In this document: positions 5,291 to 5,666 of the stretch, in pieces
Numbering within the stretch: position 1 is the stretch's first letter
Layout: each line of letters starts with the position of its first letter
DNA from: Acidobacteriota bacterium
Lineage (GTDB): Bacteria; Acidobacteriota; Terriglobia; Terriglobales; Acidobacteriaceae
Direction of reading: 5' to 3'
NCBI GenBank assembly: GCA_021811745.1
Contig: JAJZNH010000245.1
Coordinates: forward strand, 1-5,666
Length of the DNA: 5,666 bases
Made by a program: the position numbers and the translations under genes
Notes under the pieces: generated by a model
Told to the model about the DNA's origin: nothing
Seen by the model: the letters and a program-made list of their open reading frames with translations, nothing else
Databases searched by the model: none

Positions 5291-5666
5291 TCACAGTCCC
5301 CGCCGCATCTTGGCCGCCCGCACGGTGTTGGCCATCAACATGGCGATGGTTAGCGGACCCACGCCGCCGGGTACGGGTGTGTACGCGCCAGCCAGCGCAA
5401 AGGCCCTGGGATCGATGTCGCCCACGATGGTCGAGCCGCGTTTGGCAAAAGTCGCTTCGCGCTTCGCATCACCCTTGAAGAAGTGGTCGAACTCCTCGCG
5501 CGTGCTCAGCCGGTTGATGCCCACGTCGATCAGCGTCGCGCCCGGCCTGACCATCTCCGGCGTGATGAAGCCCGCGCGGCCGATGGCGGCGACCAGAATA
5601 TCGGCCTGACGAGTGATCTCTCCGAGGTTGCGTGTTTTGGAGTGGCAGATGGTGACCGTGGCGTTC
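5291..5666 (-). CDS. folD: Bifunctional methylenetetrahydrofolate dehydrogenase/methenyltetrahydrofolate cyclohydrolase FolD, C-terminal part
   Basis: The last 124 codons are in the window; the N-terminal part lies beyond the right edge. FolD interconverts 5,10-methylene-THF, methenyl-THF and 10-formyl-THF with NADP in the cytoplasm, supplying one-carbon units for purines and formyl-Met. The family signatures are plain: [27 protein letters not shown], the IDVGINR motif, VGDID, and the near-terminal [20 protein letters not shown]. Between IDVGINR and VGDID is an additional charged stretch of about 20 residues ([14 protein letters not shown] and following) absent from E. coli FolD; I recall it from acidobacterial FolD proteins. 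The gene ends in TGA at 5291-5293 and is convergent with the sugar-acid operon, so it is most likely unrelated to it and marks ordinary chromosome. Confidence -1.
   Translation of the reverse strand, partial: NATVTICHSKTRNLGEITRQADILVAAIGRAGFITPEMVRPGATLIDVGINRLSTREEFDHFFKGDAKREATFAKRGSTIVGDIDPRAFALAGAYTPVPGGVGPLTIAMLMANTVRAAKMRRGL

Noticed and set aside
5205..5609. Plus-strand open frame opposite folD
   Set aside because: Most of it is antisense to unmistakable FolD coding sequence.
1..5666. CRISPR array, tRNA, rRNA, insertion sequence or phage genes
   Set aside because: No regularly spaced repeats, no RNA gene signature, and no transposase, integrase or phage protein was seen on either strand.

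Overview
The window looks like a piece of a chromosome from a moderately GC-rich, Gram-negative-type soil bacterium. My best guess is Acidobacteriota (Terriglobia). The guess rests on the form of FolD at the right edge (an extra stretch, [21 protein letters not shown], read in two parts, between the VDVG/IDVGINR motif and the GDID motif) and on a Tat-exported sugar-hydrolase-like protein beside a sugar-acid operon. This is inference from recalled family features; no search was run.

Layout, left to right. Bases 1-858 (minus) hold the first 286 codons of a Tat-signal secreted protein that resembles large glycoside hydrolases; its 3' part lies outside the window. Bases 859-1134 are non-coding upstream sequence. 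Bases 1135-1989 (minus) encode an AraC-family regulator with an N-terminal cupin-like sensor half. Bases 1990-2237 are a divergent control region. Then come three closely packed plus-strand genes: a short-chain dehydrogenase/reductase (2238-3020), a DgoD-like enolase-superfamily sugar-acid dehydratase (3027-4208), and a metallo-beta-lactamase-fold hydrolase with a C-terminal winged-helix-like part (4214-5182). Bases 5183-5290 are a short convergent intergenic stretch bracketed by an 11-bp inverted repeat. Bases 5291-5666 (minus) are the 3' part of the housekeeping gene folD.

How the genes may work together (inference): the exported hydrolase would release a sugar or sugar acid outside the cytoplasm, the AraC protein would sense it, and the operon would oxidise and dehydrate it. 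An NAD-type SDR, an aldonate dehydratase and an MBL hydrolase (possible lactonase or C-C/ester hydrolase) fit a non-phosphorylative route of sugar or sugar-acid breakdown. No transporter, kinase or aldolase is in the window, so the pathway is incomplete here and the substrate cannot be named.

The most striking sequence signal that genes do not explain is a perfect 30-bp palindrome (794-823) inside the Tat signal-peptide coding region of the hydrolase gene. A second group is the set of dyads in the divergent and convergent intergenic regions.
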